NCBI RefSeq assembly: GCF_013408685.1
Contig: NZ_JACBZY010000001.1
Location: 1,736,001-1,800,000 of the forward strand
DNA length: 64,000 nt
Source of the DNA: Schumannella luteola
GTDB taxonomy: Bacteria > Actinomycetota > Actinomycetes > Actinomycetales > Microbacteriaceae
Direction: 5' to 3'
In this document: positions 34,782-44,575 of the stretch, one piece after another
Numbering within the stretch: the stretch's first letter is position 1
Layout: each line of letters begins with the position of its first letter
Notes under the pieces: model-generated
The model's database searches: none
The model's input: the letters and a program-made list of their open reading frames with translations, nothing else
Told to the model about the DNA's origin: nothing
Translations under genes and position numbers: made by a program

Positions 34782-35819
34782 ATGCACCAGCCCCGTCTCA
34801 TCGGCCGCCTCGCGATCGCGGCGCTCGCCGCCGCCACGCTCGCCCTCACCGGCTGCAGCGCCCAGGGCGGCGCGGACGACGCCGCGTCGTCATCCGACTC
34901 CGCCGGCTACCCGATCAAGGTCACGAGCGCCCTCGGCACCGCCACGATCACCGAGAAGCCGACCCGCGTCGCGACCGTCAACTGGGCCAACCACGAGGTG
35001 CCGCTCGCCCTCGGCGTCGTGCCCGTCGGCATGGCCCGCTCCGACTTCGGCGACGACGACGGCGACGGACTGCTGCCCTGGGTCAAGGAGAAGCTCGACG
35101 ACCTCGACGCGAAGACCCCGGTGCTCTTCGACGAGACCGACGGCATCGACTTCGCCGCCGTCGCCGACACGGAGCCCGACGTCATCCTCGCCGCCTACTC
35201 CGGCCTGACGCAGGAGGACTACGACAAGCTCTCGAAGATCGCCCCCGTCGTCGCCTACCCCGAGGCGCCCTGGGCCACCTCGTGGCGCGACTCGATCGAG
35301 ATCGAGAGCAAGGCCCTCGGCCTCGCGAAGGAAGGCGAGGCGCTGATCGCCGACATCGACGCCTCGATCACCGAAGCCGTCGAGTCGCACCCGCAGCTCG
35401 AGGGCAAGACGGCCATGTTCCTCACCCACGTCGACCCGAGCGACCTGAGCAAGGTCAGCTTCTACACCGCCAAGGACACCCGCGCGGCGTTCTTCGGCGA
35501 CCTCGACCTGGCGACGCCGAAGAGCATCGAGAAGCTCAGCGGCTCGAGCGACAAGTTCTCGGGCACCATCAGCGCCGAGAACTCGGACGTGTTCGCCGAC
35601 GTCGACATCATCGTCACCTACGGCGACGACGAGCTCATCGCGACCCTCAAGGGCGACCCGGTGCTCTCGAAGATCCCCGCCGTCGCGAACGACGCGATCG
35701 TCGCGCTGCCCGGCACCGGACCGATCGGCACCGCCGCGAACCCGACGCCGCTGTCGATCTCGTGGGTGCTGAGCGACTACGTCGACCTGCTCGCGGGCGC
35801 CGCCGACAAGTCCGCGTGA
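34782..35819 (+). CDS. Siderophore ABC transporter substrate-binding lipoprotein
   Basis: The 345-aa protein has a lipoprotein signal peptide with lipobox LTGC (Cys 25) and a FecB/FepB-type binding fold ('PTRVATVNWANHEVPLALG', 'YSGLTQEDYDKLSKIAPVV'). It should capture a ferric siderophore outside the membrane. Start ATG 34782 is chosen because AGGAG (34770-34774) is 7 nt upstream and the signal peptide starts there. It heads a four-gene operon; its stop overlaps the permease start (GTGA). It is iron regulated through the box at 34692. Confidence 0.93.
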   Translation: MHQPRLIGRLAIAALAAATLALTGCSAQGGADDAASSSDSAGYPIKVTSALGTATITEKPTRVATVNWANHEVPLALGVVPVGMARSDFGDDDGDGLLPWVKEKLDDLDAKTPVLFDETDGIDFAAVADTEPDVILAAYSGLTQEDYDKLSKIAPVVAYPEAPWATSWRDSIEIESKALGLAKEGEALIADIDASITEAVESHPQLEGKTAMFLTHVDPSDLSKVSFYTAKDTRAAFFGDLDLATPKSIEKLSGSSDKFSGTISAENSDVFADVDIIVTYGDDELIATLKGDPVLSKIPAVANDAIVALPGTGPIGTAANPTPLSISWVLSDYVDLLAGAADKSA

Positions 35820-36862
35820 CCTCGACGCTCACCGCGCCGAACGCCTCGGGCGCCGCCGTGCTGCGGCGCCCGAGGCGCGTGCGTCTGCTCTGGATGCTCG
35901 TCAGCGTCGCCGCGCTGCTCGCCCTGGCCATCGCCTCGGTGTGCATCGGCGCGCGCGACGTCGCCCTCGACGACATCGTCGCGGCGCTGCAGGGGCACGA
36001 CGAGACGATCGCGCGGGCCGCGGTGACCAAGCGCATCCCGCGCACCCTGCTGGCGATGCTCGCCGGCGGCGCGCTCGCGGTGTCGGGCGCGGTCATGCAG
36101 GGCGTGACCCGGAACCCGCTCGCCGACCCCGGCATCCTCGGCGTCAACACCGGCGCCTCGCTCGCTGTCGTGATCGGCATCGCCTGGATCGGCATCTCGT
36201 CGGTGCAGTCCTACATCTGGCTCGCGATCGTCGGGGCGGCGCTCGCCGCGGTGTTCGTCTACGCGATCGGCTCGCTCGGACGCGGCGGACCGACGCCGCT
36301 CAAGCTCGCCCTCGCCGGTGCGGCGACCTCGACCGCGCTCGCCTCCTTCGTCTCGGCGGTCGTGCTGCCGCGCGGCGACGTCGCCGGCCTCGTGCGCTCG
36401 TGGGAGATCGGCGGCGTCGGCGGCGCCACGATCGCGACCGTCGGCACCGTCGCGCCCTTCCTCGGCGCGGGACTGCTGATCAGCGTGCTCATGGCGCGCA
36501 GCCTCAACTCGCTCGCCCTCGGCGACGAGCTCGCGAGCGGCCTCGGCGAGCGGGTCGAGCTGGCGCGCGCGATCGCCGCGCTCGGCGCCGTGCTGCTCTG
36601 CGCCGCCGTGACCGCCGTCGCCGGCCCGATCGGCTTCGTCGGCCTCGTCGTCGCCCACCTCTGCCGCACGCTCGCCGGCCCCGACCACCGCTGGCTCATC
36701 CCCTTCTCGGCCGTGGCCGGCGCCGCGCTGCTGACGGGAGCGGATGTGCTCGGTCGCCTCGTCGCACGCCCCGACGAGATCGACGTGGGCATCATCACCG
36801 CGATCGTCGGAGCCCCGTTCCTCATCTGGATCATCCGCCGCGGGAAGGTGCGTGAGCTGTGA
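35816..36862 (+). CDS. Siderophore ABC transporter permease 1 (FecCD family)
   Basis: The 348-aa polytopic protein has the FecCD/BtuC signature 'GGALAVSGAVMQGVTRNPLADPGILG' and roughly nine or ten helices. It forms the membrane channel as a heterodimer with the next gene product. The GTG start overlaps the binding-protein stop and its own stop overlaps the next GTG, so all components are coupled. Confidence 0.94.
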   Translation: MTSTLTAPNASGAAVLRRPRRVRLLWMLVSVAALLALAIASVCIGARDVALDDIVAALQGHDETIARAAVTKRIPRTLLAMLAGGALAVSGAVMQGVTRNPLADPGILGVNTGASLAVVIGIAWIGISSVQSYIWLAIVGAALAAVFVYAIGSLGRGGPTPLKLALAGAATSTALASFVSAVVLPRGDVAGLVRSWEIGGVGGATIATVGTVAPFLGAGLLISVLMARSLNSLALGDELASGLGERVELARAIAALGAVLLCAAVTAVAGPIGFVGLVVAHLCRTLAGPDHRWLIPFSAVAGAALLTGADVLGRLVARPDEIDVGIITAIVGAPFLIWIIRRGKVREL

Positions 36863-37940
36863 CCGATCTGCTGGATCCGCCCGCGCTGCCCGGTTCGACG
36901 GGTCTTCGGGCCTCGTCCGAGGCGACCGCTCGCGTCGCGGGCGCCCGACGTCGCCGCGGCCGCCGCGCACGCACCGTCACGATGGTGCTCGTCGCGCTCA
37001 TCCTCATCGTGTTCGCGGTGTCGCTCATGGTCGGGCACCGCTTCTACCCGCCCGAGGCGATCATCCGCGTCATCCTCGGCGAGACGGTGCCCGGCGCCTC
37101 GTTCACGGTCGGCGAGCTGCGCCTGCAGCGCGCCGTGCTCGCGGTCGTCGCCGGGCTCAGCTTCGGCCTCGGCGGTGTCGCGTTCCAGACCATGCTGCGC
37201 AACCCGCTCGCGAGCCCCGACGTGATCGGCATCAGCTCGGGTGCGAGTGCCGGCGCGGTGTTCGCGATCATCGTGCTGTCGGCCGGCACCGCGCAGACCG
37301 GGGCCTTCGCGATCGCGACCGGCCTCGCGGTGGCGCTGCTGGTGTACCTGCTCGCGTTCCGCGGCGGCAGCGCCGGAACCCGCCTCATCCTGATCGGCAT
37401 CGGCATCGCGGCGATGGGCAACTCGGTCATCAACTACCTGCTCTCGACCGCCGGCCAGTGGGATCTGCAGGAGGCTATGCGCTGGCTCACCGGCAGCCTG
37501 AACAGCGCGAGCTGGGGCACGGCCGTGCCGACGCTGTTGTCGGTGCTCGTGCTGGGTCCGGTGCTCGTCGGGCTCAGCCGGTCGCTCGGAGCGCTCCGCT
37601 TGGGCGACGACACCGCCTCCGCCCTCGGGGTGCGGGTCGGCGTGACCCGGATCGGCGTGATCGTTGCGGCCGTCGGGCTGATCGCCGTCGCGACCGCCGC
37701 GACCGGGCCGATCGCCTTCGTCGCATTCCTCTCCGGGCCGATCGCCGCGCGCATCGTCGGGCCCGGCGCGGCGCCGATCGTGCCGGCCGGACTCGTCGGC
37801 GCCCTGCTCGTGCTCGTCGCCGACCTCGCCGGGCAGTACGCCTTCGGCACCCGCTACCCGGTCGGCGTCGTCACCGGCGTGCTCGGGGCTCCGTACCTGC
37901 TGTACCTCATCATCCGCACGAACCGAACGGGAGGCTCGCT

Positions 37941-37944
<4 letters not shown>
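36859..37944 (+). CDS. Siderophore ABC transporter permease 2 (FecCD family)
   Basis: The 361-aa second permease has 'FGLGGVAFQTMLRNPLASPDVIG' and about ten helices after an Arg-rich N-terminus. It overlaps both neighbours by GTGA. Together with permease 1 it completes the FecC/FecD pair; substrate specificity cannot be read from sequence. Confidence 0.94.
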
Positions 37945-38813
<869 letters not shown>

Positions 38814-38822
38814 CCTCGGAGC

Positions 38823-41051
38823 GTGACCCCGAGCCCCGCCTCCGCGCACGCGCTCGACGGCGGCCCGCTCGAGCGCCGGCTCGCGGCCGTCGTCGGCGAC
38901 CGCACCGCTGCGGCCTTCGATCGGGGGCTCGGACTGCGCACGGTCGGCGACCTGCTCAGCCACTACCCGCGCCGCTACGCCCGCCGCGGCGAGCTGACGG
39001 CGCTCGCGAGTCTCGTCGTCGGCGAGGACGTCACGATCGTCGCCGAGGTGCGCAAGGTCAACGAGCGCGTCATGCGCCAGCGCAAGGGCTCGATCCTCGA
39101 GGTCGAGGTCACCGACGGCAGCGGCATCCTCAGCCTCACCTTCTTCAACCAGGCCTGGCGGTCGCAGCAGCTGAAGCCCGGCGTGCGCGGCATGTTCGCC
39201 GGCAAGGTCGGCGACTACCGCGGGCAGCGCCAGCTCGCGCATCCCGACTACGAGCTCTTCGAGGCCGACGACCCGCGGGCTGACGCGCTGCGCGCCGGGG
39301 GAGCGGAGGCGAAGAGCTGGGCCGAGCAGCCCGTGCCGGTGTACCCGGCGACCTCGACGCTGCCGACGTGGAAGATCCAGCAGGCCGTCGAGGTCGTGCT
39401 CGACTCGCTGCCGCGGCTCGACGACCCGGTTCCGGATGCGGTGCGCCGCGAGCGCGGACTGGTCGACTTCGCCCAGGCGCTCGAGCTCGTGCACCGGCCC
39501 GAGAAGGATCGCGACTGGCGCGCGGCACGGGATGCGCTGCGATTCCAGGAGGCCTTCGTGCTGCAGTCGGCGCTGCTGCGCCAGCGCGCCGCGCGCCGGG
39601 CCGAGGCGGCCGACCCGCGGCATCCGGGCAAGCTGCTCGCCGAGTTCGACGCGGCGCTGCCGTTCCAGCTCACCGGCGATCAGCGGCTCGTGGGGGAGGA
39701 GATCGAGCGCGACCTCGCCTCCGACGCCCCGATGAACCGCCTCGTGCAGGGCGAGGTCGGCTCGGGCAAGACCCTGGTCGCGCTGCGGGCCATGCTCACG
39801 GTCGTCGACTCCGGCGGTCAGGCCGTGCTGCTCGCCCCGACCGAGGTGCTCGCCGCCCAGCACCTGCGCTCGATCACCCGTTCGCTCGGCCCCGACCTGG
39901 CCGCGCGGCTGCGACCCACGCTCGTGACCGGGCAGCTGACCGCGGCTGAGCGGCGCAAGGCCCTGCTCGCGGTCGCCTCGGGTGGCGCCTCGATCGCCGT
40001 CGGCACCCATGCCCTGCTCGGCGACAACGTCAGCTTCGCCGACCTCGGCCTCGTCGTCGTCGACGAGCAGCACCGCTTCGGCGTCGACCAGCGCGAGGCT
40101 CTGCGGCTGAAGGGCCGCTCGCCGCACGTGCTCGTGCTCACCGCGACGCCCATCCCGCGCACGGTCGCGATGACGGTCTTCGGCGACCTCGACATCTCGA
40201 CGATCTCCGAGCTGCCGGCCGGCCGCACGCCGATCTCGTCGTTCGTGGTCGGGCTCACCGATCACCCCGGCTGGGAGCGCCGCATCTGGGAGCGGATGTC
40301 GGAAGAGCTCGCCCAGGGGCGCCAGGCTTTCGTCGTCTGCCCCGCGATCGACGCGAAGACGCCCGACCCGGATCTCGCGCCGGCGCCCGACGACGAGCCG
40401 GCCGCCGCGCCCGCGGAGGGCGCCGGTCCGCCGCCGCCGATCGCCGCCGTGCTCACGGTGGTCGAGGAGGTGCGCCGCAACCCGCTGCTCGCCGGCCGCC
40501 GCGTCGAGGCGCTGCACGGCCGGATGAGCGCCGACGAGAAGGATGCGGTCATGCGCGCCTTCGCCGCCGGCGACATCGACGTGATCGTCGCGACCACCGT
40601 GATCGAGGTCGGCGTCGACGTGCCGAACGCGTCGACCATGGTCGTGCTCGACGCCGACCGCTTCGGCGTCTCGCAGCTGCACCAGCTGCGCGGCCGCGTC
40701 GGTCGCGGCGGCGTGCCCGGGCTCTGCCTCTTCGTCACCCACGCCGCCCCCGAGACGCTCGCGCGCGAACGGGTGGATGCGGTCGCCGCGACCCTCGACG
40801 GCTTCGAGCTGGCGAACGTCGACCTCGAGCTGCGCCGCGAGGGCGACGTGCTCGGCAGCGCCCAGTCGGGCGGCCGCTCGTCGCTGCGCCTGCTGCGCGT
40901 CGCGAAGGACGGCGACCTGATCGGCGACGCGCGCGAGGCCGCCGCGGGCGTGCTCGACGACGACCCGACGCTCGCGCAGCATCCGGCGCTCGCCGCAGCG
41001 CTCGCTCGCCGCCTCGACGAGGCCGAGGCGGCGTTCCTCGCGAAGGGCTGA
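38823..41051 (+). CDS. recG: ATP-dependent DNA helicase RecG
   Basis: RecG (742 aa) remodels stalled forks and Holliday junctions. It has an N-terminal wedge/OB region ('DLLSHYPRRYARRGELT'), Walker A GEVGSGKTLVALRA near residue 310, DEQH box VVVDEQHRFGVDQR, 'LTATPIPRT' and the C-terminal 'QLHQLRGRVGRGG' motor motif. A Pro/Ala-rich insert ('DDEPAAAPAEGAGPPPP') lies between helicase lobes near residue 525. It starts at GTG 38823 with a leaderless promoter. Confidence 0.97.
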   Translation: MTPSPASAHALDGGPLERRLAAVVGDRTAAAFDRGLGLRTVGDLLSHYPRRYARRGELTALASLVVGEDVTIVAEVRKVNERVMRQRKGSILEVEVTDGSGILSLTFFNQAWRSQQLKPGVRGMFAGKVGDYRGQRQLAHPDYELFEADDPRADALRAGGAEAKSWAEQPVPVYPATSTLPTWKIQQAVEVVLDSLPRLDDPVPDAVRRERGLVDFAQALELVHRPEKDRDWRAARDALRFQEAFVLQSALLRQRAARRAEAADPRHPGKLLAEFDAALPFQLTGDQRLVGEEIERDLASDAPMNRLVQGEVGSGKTLVALRAMLTVVDSGGQAVLLAPTEVLAAQHLRSITRSLGPDLAARLRPTLVTGQLTAAERRKALLAVASGGASIAVGTHALLGDNVSFADLGLVVVDEQHRFGVDQREALRLKGRSPHVLVLTATPIPRTVAMTVFGDLDISTISELPAGRTPISSFVVGLTDHPGWERRIWERMSEELAQGRQAFVVCPAIDAKTPDPDLAPAPDDEPAAAPAEGAGPPPPIAAVLTVVEEVRRNPLLAGRRVEALHGRMSADEKDAVMRAFAAGDIDVIVATTVIEVGVDVPNASTMVVLDADRFGVSQLHQLRGRVGRGGVPGLCLFVTHAAPETLARERVDAVAATLDGFELANVDLELRREGDVLGSAQSGGRSSLRLLRVAKDGDLIGDAREAAAGVLDDDPTLAQHPALAAALARRLDEAEAAFLAKG

Positions 41052-41135
41052 GGCTCCCGCGACGCGACGCGACGGCTGGCGCGCCCGACACCGGCGAGTT
41101 CACTCCGTGTTCGCGTCGGCGTGAGCACACATCCC

Positions 41136-41141
41136 TAGCGT
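41136..41141 (+). promoter_or_regulatory. -10-like box of the NLP gene
   Basis: TAGCGT lies 55 bp upstream of ATG 41197, which has its own GGGGAG ribosome-binding site, so this transcript would have a leader, unlike many neighbours. Confidence 0.4.
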
Positions 41142-41196
41142 CGAATCGTCCGACGGCCCCCGAACGGGGGTCACCGAACGACCGATCGGGGAGATC

Positions 41197-42021
41197 ATGT
41201 CCACCAGCCACCACGACGAGCAGCGCCGGGCCGACCACCCGGTCGCTCAGAGTCCCGCGCGACCGCCTCGCCGCCGCCGCGCCCTCACCGCCCTCGCTGC
41301 CACGCTGGCGGCCGCCGCACTGGCGCTGCTGCCGACCGGGGCGGCCTGGGCCGATCCGCCCGGCGCGATCCCGGCGAACGCGACCGCCGGCGACGAGAAG
41401 TGGCAGCCGGCCACCGACTACGACACCGACGGCTGCTACCCGAGCGTCGCGGTCGCCGGCGATGGCACGCCCGCCGAGGGGCTCAACAACTCGGGGGCGC
41501 TCAATGGCAGCTGCCGCGACCAGAGCGATCTCGACAACGCGAACACCTACGTGCGCACGAGCTGCGTCGCCGATGGCTGGTGCGCGCACGTCTACGCCTA
41601 CTACTTCGAGAAGGATCAGGTGGTCGCCGGTCTCGACGCCTTCGGCCACCGTCACGACCTCGAGCACGTGATCGTCTGGATCAAGGACGACCAGGCGCGC
41701 TACGTCTCCGCCTCGGCCCACGGGAACTACGACACCCGCGCCGCGGGCGACGTGCTGTGGGACGGCACGCACCCGAAGATCGTGTACCACAAGGACGGCG
41801 CCGGCACGCATGCCTTCCGCTTCGCGACGGGCGGGGACGAGCCGCCGGAGAACCACTACGGCACCTGGCAGCGCCCCGCACTGCTGAGCTGGGAGCTGCT
41901 GAGCGATCCGGTGCGGAACACCATCAACACCCACTCCTACGGCTCGGCCAGCTTCGACATCCGCGACGAGGTCTTCGCCGGCAAGGTCGCGCAGTGGGCG
42001 CCCGAGGAGGCGCCGTTCTGA
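41197..42021 (+). CDS. Secreted NLP (NPP1, necrosis- and ethylene-inducing-like) protein
   Basis: The 274-aa protein has a long Arg-rich signal peptide (RPPRRRR then a hydrophobic stretch; likely cleavage AWA|DP after residue 52). The mature part matches the NPP1/NLP family: 'YAYYFEKDQ' followed by [12 protein letters not shown] at residues 150-161, the family heptapeptide GHRHDWE with Trp replaced by Leu at 155. Metal-binding His151, Asp154, Glu156 and the Asp of KDQ are present. NLPs are secreted plant-membrane-active cytolysins or non-toxic homologues of oomycetes, fungi and some bacteria. The protein is probably exported; whether it is toxic cannot be told. Confidence 0.88.
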   Translation: MSTSHHDEQRRADHPVAQSPARPPRRRRALTALAATLAAAALALLPTGAAWADPPGAIPANATAGDEKWQPATDYDTDGCYPSVAVAGDGTPAEGLNNSGALNGSCRDQSDLDNANTYVRTSCVADGWCAHVYAYYFEKDQVVAGLDAFGHRHDLEHVIVWIKDDQARYVSASAHGNYDTRAAGDVLWDGTHPKIVYHKDGAGTHAFRFATGGDEPPENHYGTWQRPALLSWELLSDPVRNTINTHSYGSASFDIRDEVFAGKVAQWAPEEAPF

Positions 42022-42114
42022 TCCGCCGCCGGCGGCGCTGACTCGTGACGCCCCGTGCGGCCGCTGCGGTCGCGCGGGGCGTCATCCGGTAACGAGATGG
42101 TCACGAGGAATCGC

Positions 42115-42120
42115 TACGCT
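42115..42120 (+). promoter_or_regulatory. -10 box of a leaderless transcript (coaD)
   Basis: TACGCT, 7-nt spacer, then GTG 42128. Confidence 0.55.
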
Positions 42121-42127
42121 GGGTGCC

Positions 42128-42613
42128 GTGAGCAGGATCGCCGTCGTCCCCGGTTCCTTCGACCCCGTCACCCTGGGGCATCTCGACGTCATCGAGCGTG
42201 CGGCGGGCATCTTCGACCAGCTGCACGTGCTCGTCGTGCACAACCCCGGCAAGACGGCGCTGCTGCCGATCGCGCAGCGCGTCTCGCTCATCCAGGACTC
42301 GATCGCCGAGGCCAAGATCTCGGGCGACATCCTCGTCACCAGCTGGAGCGTCGGCCTGCTTGTCGACTACTGCACCGACGTGGGCGCGAGCGTGCTGGTC
42401 AAGGGCATCCGCTCGCAGGTGGATGTGGCCTACGAGACCCCGATGGCGATCGTCAACCGCGACCTCGCCGGCGTCGAGACCGTGTTCATGCTTCCCGACC
42501 CGGCGCACACGCACGTGTCGTCGTCGCTCGTGCGTCAGGTGGCCGAGCTCGGCGGGGATGTGCGTCCCTACGTTCCGACGCCGGTCGCCGACTACCTGCA
42601 GACGCCGCGCTGA
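42128..42613 (+). CDS. coaD: Phosphopantetheine adenylyltransferase
   Basis: CoaD (161 aa) adenylates 4'-phosphopantetheine in coenzyme A synthesis. The nucleotidyltransferase motif [13 protein letters not shown] is at residues 9-21; the '[15 protein letters not shown]' motif is near the C-terminus. It starts at GTG 42128 from a leaderless promoter. The stop codon lies inside the first unit of a 24-bp tandem repeat. Confidence 0.97.
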   Translation: MSRIAVVPGSFDPVTLGHLDVIERAAGIFDQLHVLVVHNPGKTALLPIAQRVSLIQDSIAEAKISGDILVTSWSVGLLVDYCTDVGASVLVKGIRSQVDVAYETPMAIVNRDLAGVETVFMLPDPAHTHVSSSLVRQVAELGGDVRPYVPTPVADYLQTPR

Positions 42614-42726
42614 GACCAGAAGGGCGACCAGCGCTGAGACCAGAAGGGCGACCAGCGCTGAGACCAGAAGGGCGACCAGCGCTGAGACCAGAAGGGCGAC
42701 CAGCGCTGCGACCAGCTCTGAGACCG
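42607..42726 (+). repeat. 24-bp tandem repeat, four perfect copies plus degenerate copy
   Basis: Units start at 42607, 42631, 42655 and 42679, each beginning GCGCTGAGACCAGAAGGG; a fifth, degenerate unit starts at 42703. The first unit contains the coaD stop codon. There are no spacers, so this is not CRISPR-like. Confidence 0.92.
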
Positions 42727-42730
42727 CTCT

Positions 42731-42774
42731 GACATACGAAGGGCTCCGCCGATCGGCGGGGCCCTTCGTGTGTC
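42731..42774. terminator. Bidirectional stem-loop terminator (coaD / uracil permease)
   Basis: The arms GACATACGAAGGGC and GCCCTTCGTGTGTC, with inner CCGCC/GGCGG, make a nearly continuous stem of about 20 bp around GATC. It lies between convergent genes. Confidence 0.8.
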
Positions 42775-42792
42775 AGCGCAGGAGGCGTCGGA

Positions 42793-44070
42793 TCAGGTGA
42801 GGCGCTCGGACTCCGTACCGCGCGCCCGGCCGATCAGGCTCATCAGGTGGTACACGACGATCGCCGCGACCGTGCCGAGGATGATGCCGGTGAACTGCAT
42901 GGCGCCCGAGACGAGCGTGAAGTTCGCGATGCCCATGATGAGCGCGACGCCGGCGGTGAGCTGGTTCTTCGGCTGCGAGAAGTCGACCTTGTTCTCGACC
43001 CAGATGCGCACGCCGATGATGCCGATGAGGCCGTAGAGCGCCGTCGTGACGCCGCCGAGCACGCCCGGCGGAACCGTGTTGATGACGGCGCCGATCTTGG
43101 GCGAGAGGCCGAGCAGGATCGCGGCGATGCCGGCGACCCAGTACGCGGCTGTCGAGAAGACGCGGGTCGCGGCCATGACGCCGATGTTCTCGCCGTAGGT
43201 CGTGGTGGGCGATCCGCCGCCGATGCCGGCGAGGATCGAGGCGACGCCGTCGGCGAAGAGGGCGCGGCCGGTCAGCGGCGACAGGTCGCGCTTGGTGAGC
43301 TGGCCGACGCCGCGGATGTGGCCCACGTTCTCGGCGATGAGCGCGAGCACGACGGGCAGGAACGCCAGGTAGAGCGGCAGGTGGTCGAGGGTGAAGCTCG
43401 GGGTCGTGAACTCGGGCAGGCCGACCCAGGCGGCCTGGTCGACCTTGCTGAAGTCGACCTCGCCGGCGATGACCGCGGCGATGTAGCCGACGACGACGCC
43501 GATCACGATCGACAGCCGGCCGAGGAAGCCCTTGAAGAGCACGGCGGCGAGGATGACGGCGAGCAGCGTGATCAGCGCGATGCCCGGCGACTTCGCGAAG
43601 TTGTCGCGCGCGGCCGGAGCCAGGTTGAAGCCGATCAGGGCGACGATGGCGCCGCTGACGATCGGAGGCATGAGCACATCGATCCAGCGGGTGCCCGAGA
43701 AGTGCACGATCGCGCCGACGATCGCCAGCAGAACGCCGACGATGATGACGCCGGCGAGGGCCGATCCGCGCCCGCCGGCGGCCGTGGCGGCGCCGATCGG
43801 GGCGATGAACGCGAACGACGAGCCCAGGTAGCTGGGCAGGCGGTTGGCCGTGATGATGAGGAAGAGCAGGGTGCCTAGACCTGAGAACAGCAGCGTCGTG
43901 CTGGTCGGGAATCCGGTGATGAGCGGAACCAGGAACGTCGCGCCGAACATCGCGACGACGTGCTGCACGCCGAAGCCGATGGTGCGCGGCCAGCTCAGGC
44001 GCTCCTCCGGGAGCACGATCTCCTGAGACGGAACCGTCTTGCCGTCGCCGTGCAGCTTCCAGATCGCCAC
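42793..44070 (-). CDS. Uracil-xanthine permease (NCS2 family)
   Basis: The 425-aa polytopic protein matches the UraA/NCS2 nucleobase:proton symporters. It has 'FGVQHVVAMFGATFLVPLITG' near the N-terminus, 'TYGENIGVMAATRVFS' and 14 likely helices. Uracil is the most probable substrate, xanthine an alternative. It starts at GTG 44070 behind GAGAGGGG; a -10-like TAATGT lies at 44113-44118. It is monocistronic. Confidence 0.93.
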   Translation of the reverse strand: MAIWKLHGDGKTVPSQEIVLPEERLSWPRTIGFGVQHVVAMFGATFLVPLITGFPTSTTLLFSGLGTLLFLIITANRLPSYLGSSFAFIAPIGAATAAGGRGSALAGVIIVGVLLAIVGAIVHFSGTRWIDVLMPPIVSGAIVALIGFNLAPAARDNFAKSPGIALITLLAVILAAVLFKGFLGRLSIVIGVVVGYIAAVIAGEVDFSKVDQAAWVGLPEFTTPSFTLDHLPLYLAFLPVVLALIAENVGHIRGVGQLTKRDLSPLTGRALFADGVASILAGIGGGSPTTTYGENIGVMAATRVFSTAAYWVAGIAAILLGLSPKIGAVINTVPPGVLGGVTTALYGLIGIIGVRIWVENKVDFSQPKNQLTAGVALIMGIANFTLVSGAMQFTGIILGTVAAIVVYHLMSLIGRARGTESERLT

Positions 44071-44112
44071 GAAGGCCCCTCTCCCGGGCGGCTCCGTGCC
44101 GCGCCTCGCATG

Positions 44113-44118
44113 ACATTA
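44113..44118 (-). promoter_or_regulatory. -10 box of the uracil permease gene
   Basis: Minus-strand TAATGT lies 42 nt upstream of GTG 44070, which has a Shine-Dalgarno, so this transcript has a normal leader. Confidence 0.45.
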
Positions 44119-44198
44119 GCGGGACGCGGACGGCGGCCGTACCACTCGCGGATGACCGCATCCTCCGGGCGAGGGATGCGCGTGCTGCGGCCGGTTCC

Positions 44199-44204
44199 TA
44201 GCGT
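44199..44204 (+). promoter_or_regulatory. -10 box of a leaderless transcript (PLDc_N protein)
   Basis: TAGCGT, 6-nt spacer GGAGTC, then ATG 44211. Confidence 0.55.
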
Positions 44205-44210
44205 GGAGTC

Positions 44211-44492
44211 ATGCACTTCACCGCACTGCCCGCTCTCGCCGCCGCGGCCGTCGCCGCCGATGACTCCACCGCCGCCGGGCTCGCCGTCGGCGGGACGATC
44301 GCGATCGTGGTCGTCGTGCTGCTGCAGGTCGTGCTGTTCGTCGCCGCGCTGATCTCGATCCTCGTGTCGTCGCGCTACACCGGCGGCGGCAAGCTGCTCT
44401 GGATCCTGCTCGTGTTCTTCATGCCCTTCCTCGGCCCGCTCGGCTGGTTCCTCGGCGGCCGGAACGCGCAGATCCGCACGAACACGCCCTAG
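44211..44492 (+). CDS. Small PLDc_N-type membrane protein
   Basis: The 93-aa protein has a hydrophobic N-terminal segment, a second helix (residues about 25-50) and the PLD-nuclease N-terminal-like motif KLLWILLVFFMPFLGPLGWFL. Such small membrane proteins are common in actinobacteria and have no settled function. Its start has a leaderless promoter. It is divergent from the uracil permease. Confidence 0.8.
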   Translation: MHFTALPALAAAAVAADDSTAAGLAVGGTIAIVVVVLLQVVLFVAALISILVSSRYTGGGKLLWILLVFFMPFLGPLGWFLGGRNAQIRTNTP

Positions 44493-44555
44493 TTGCGGGC
44501 GTGTGCGGCGGCCCGCATCCGCTTCCACCACGCTCTCAGCCCGTCGTCCGCTCGG

Positions 44556-44574
44556 TGAGGTTAGGCTTGCCTTC
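44556..44574. promoter_or_regulatory. DtxR/IdeR iron box
   Basis: TGAGGTTAGGCTTGCCTTC matches the DtxR/IdeR consensus at 16 of 19 positions (counting W positions). It contains a -10-like TAGGCT (44562-44567) and ends one base before ATG 44576. Repressor binding would cover promoter and start of the siderophore-interacting protein gene. Confidence 0.8.
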
Positions 44575-44575
44575 T

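Noticed and set aside
41270-41290. Tat (twin-arginine) signal in the NLP protein
   Set aside because: There is an Arg cluster before the hydrophobic segment but not the S/T-R-R-x-F-L-K pattern, so a Sec signal is as likely.
42607-42726. CRISPR-like array
   Set aside because: The 24-bp units are directly adjacent without spacers and no cas gene is near; it is a simple tandem repeat.
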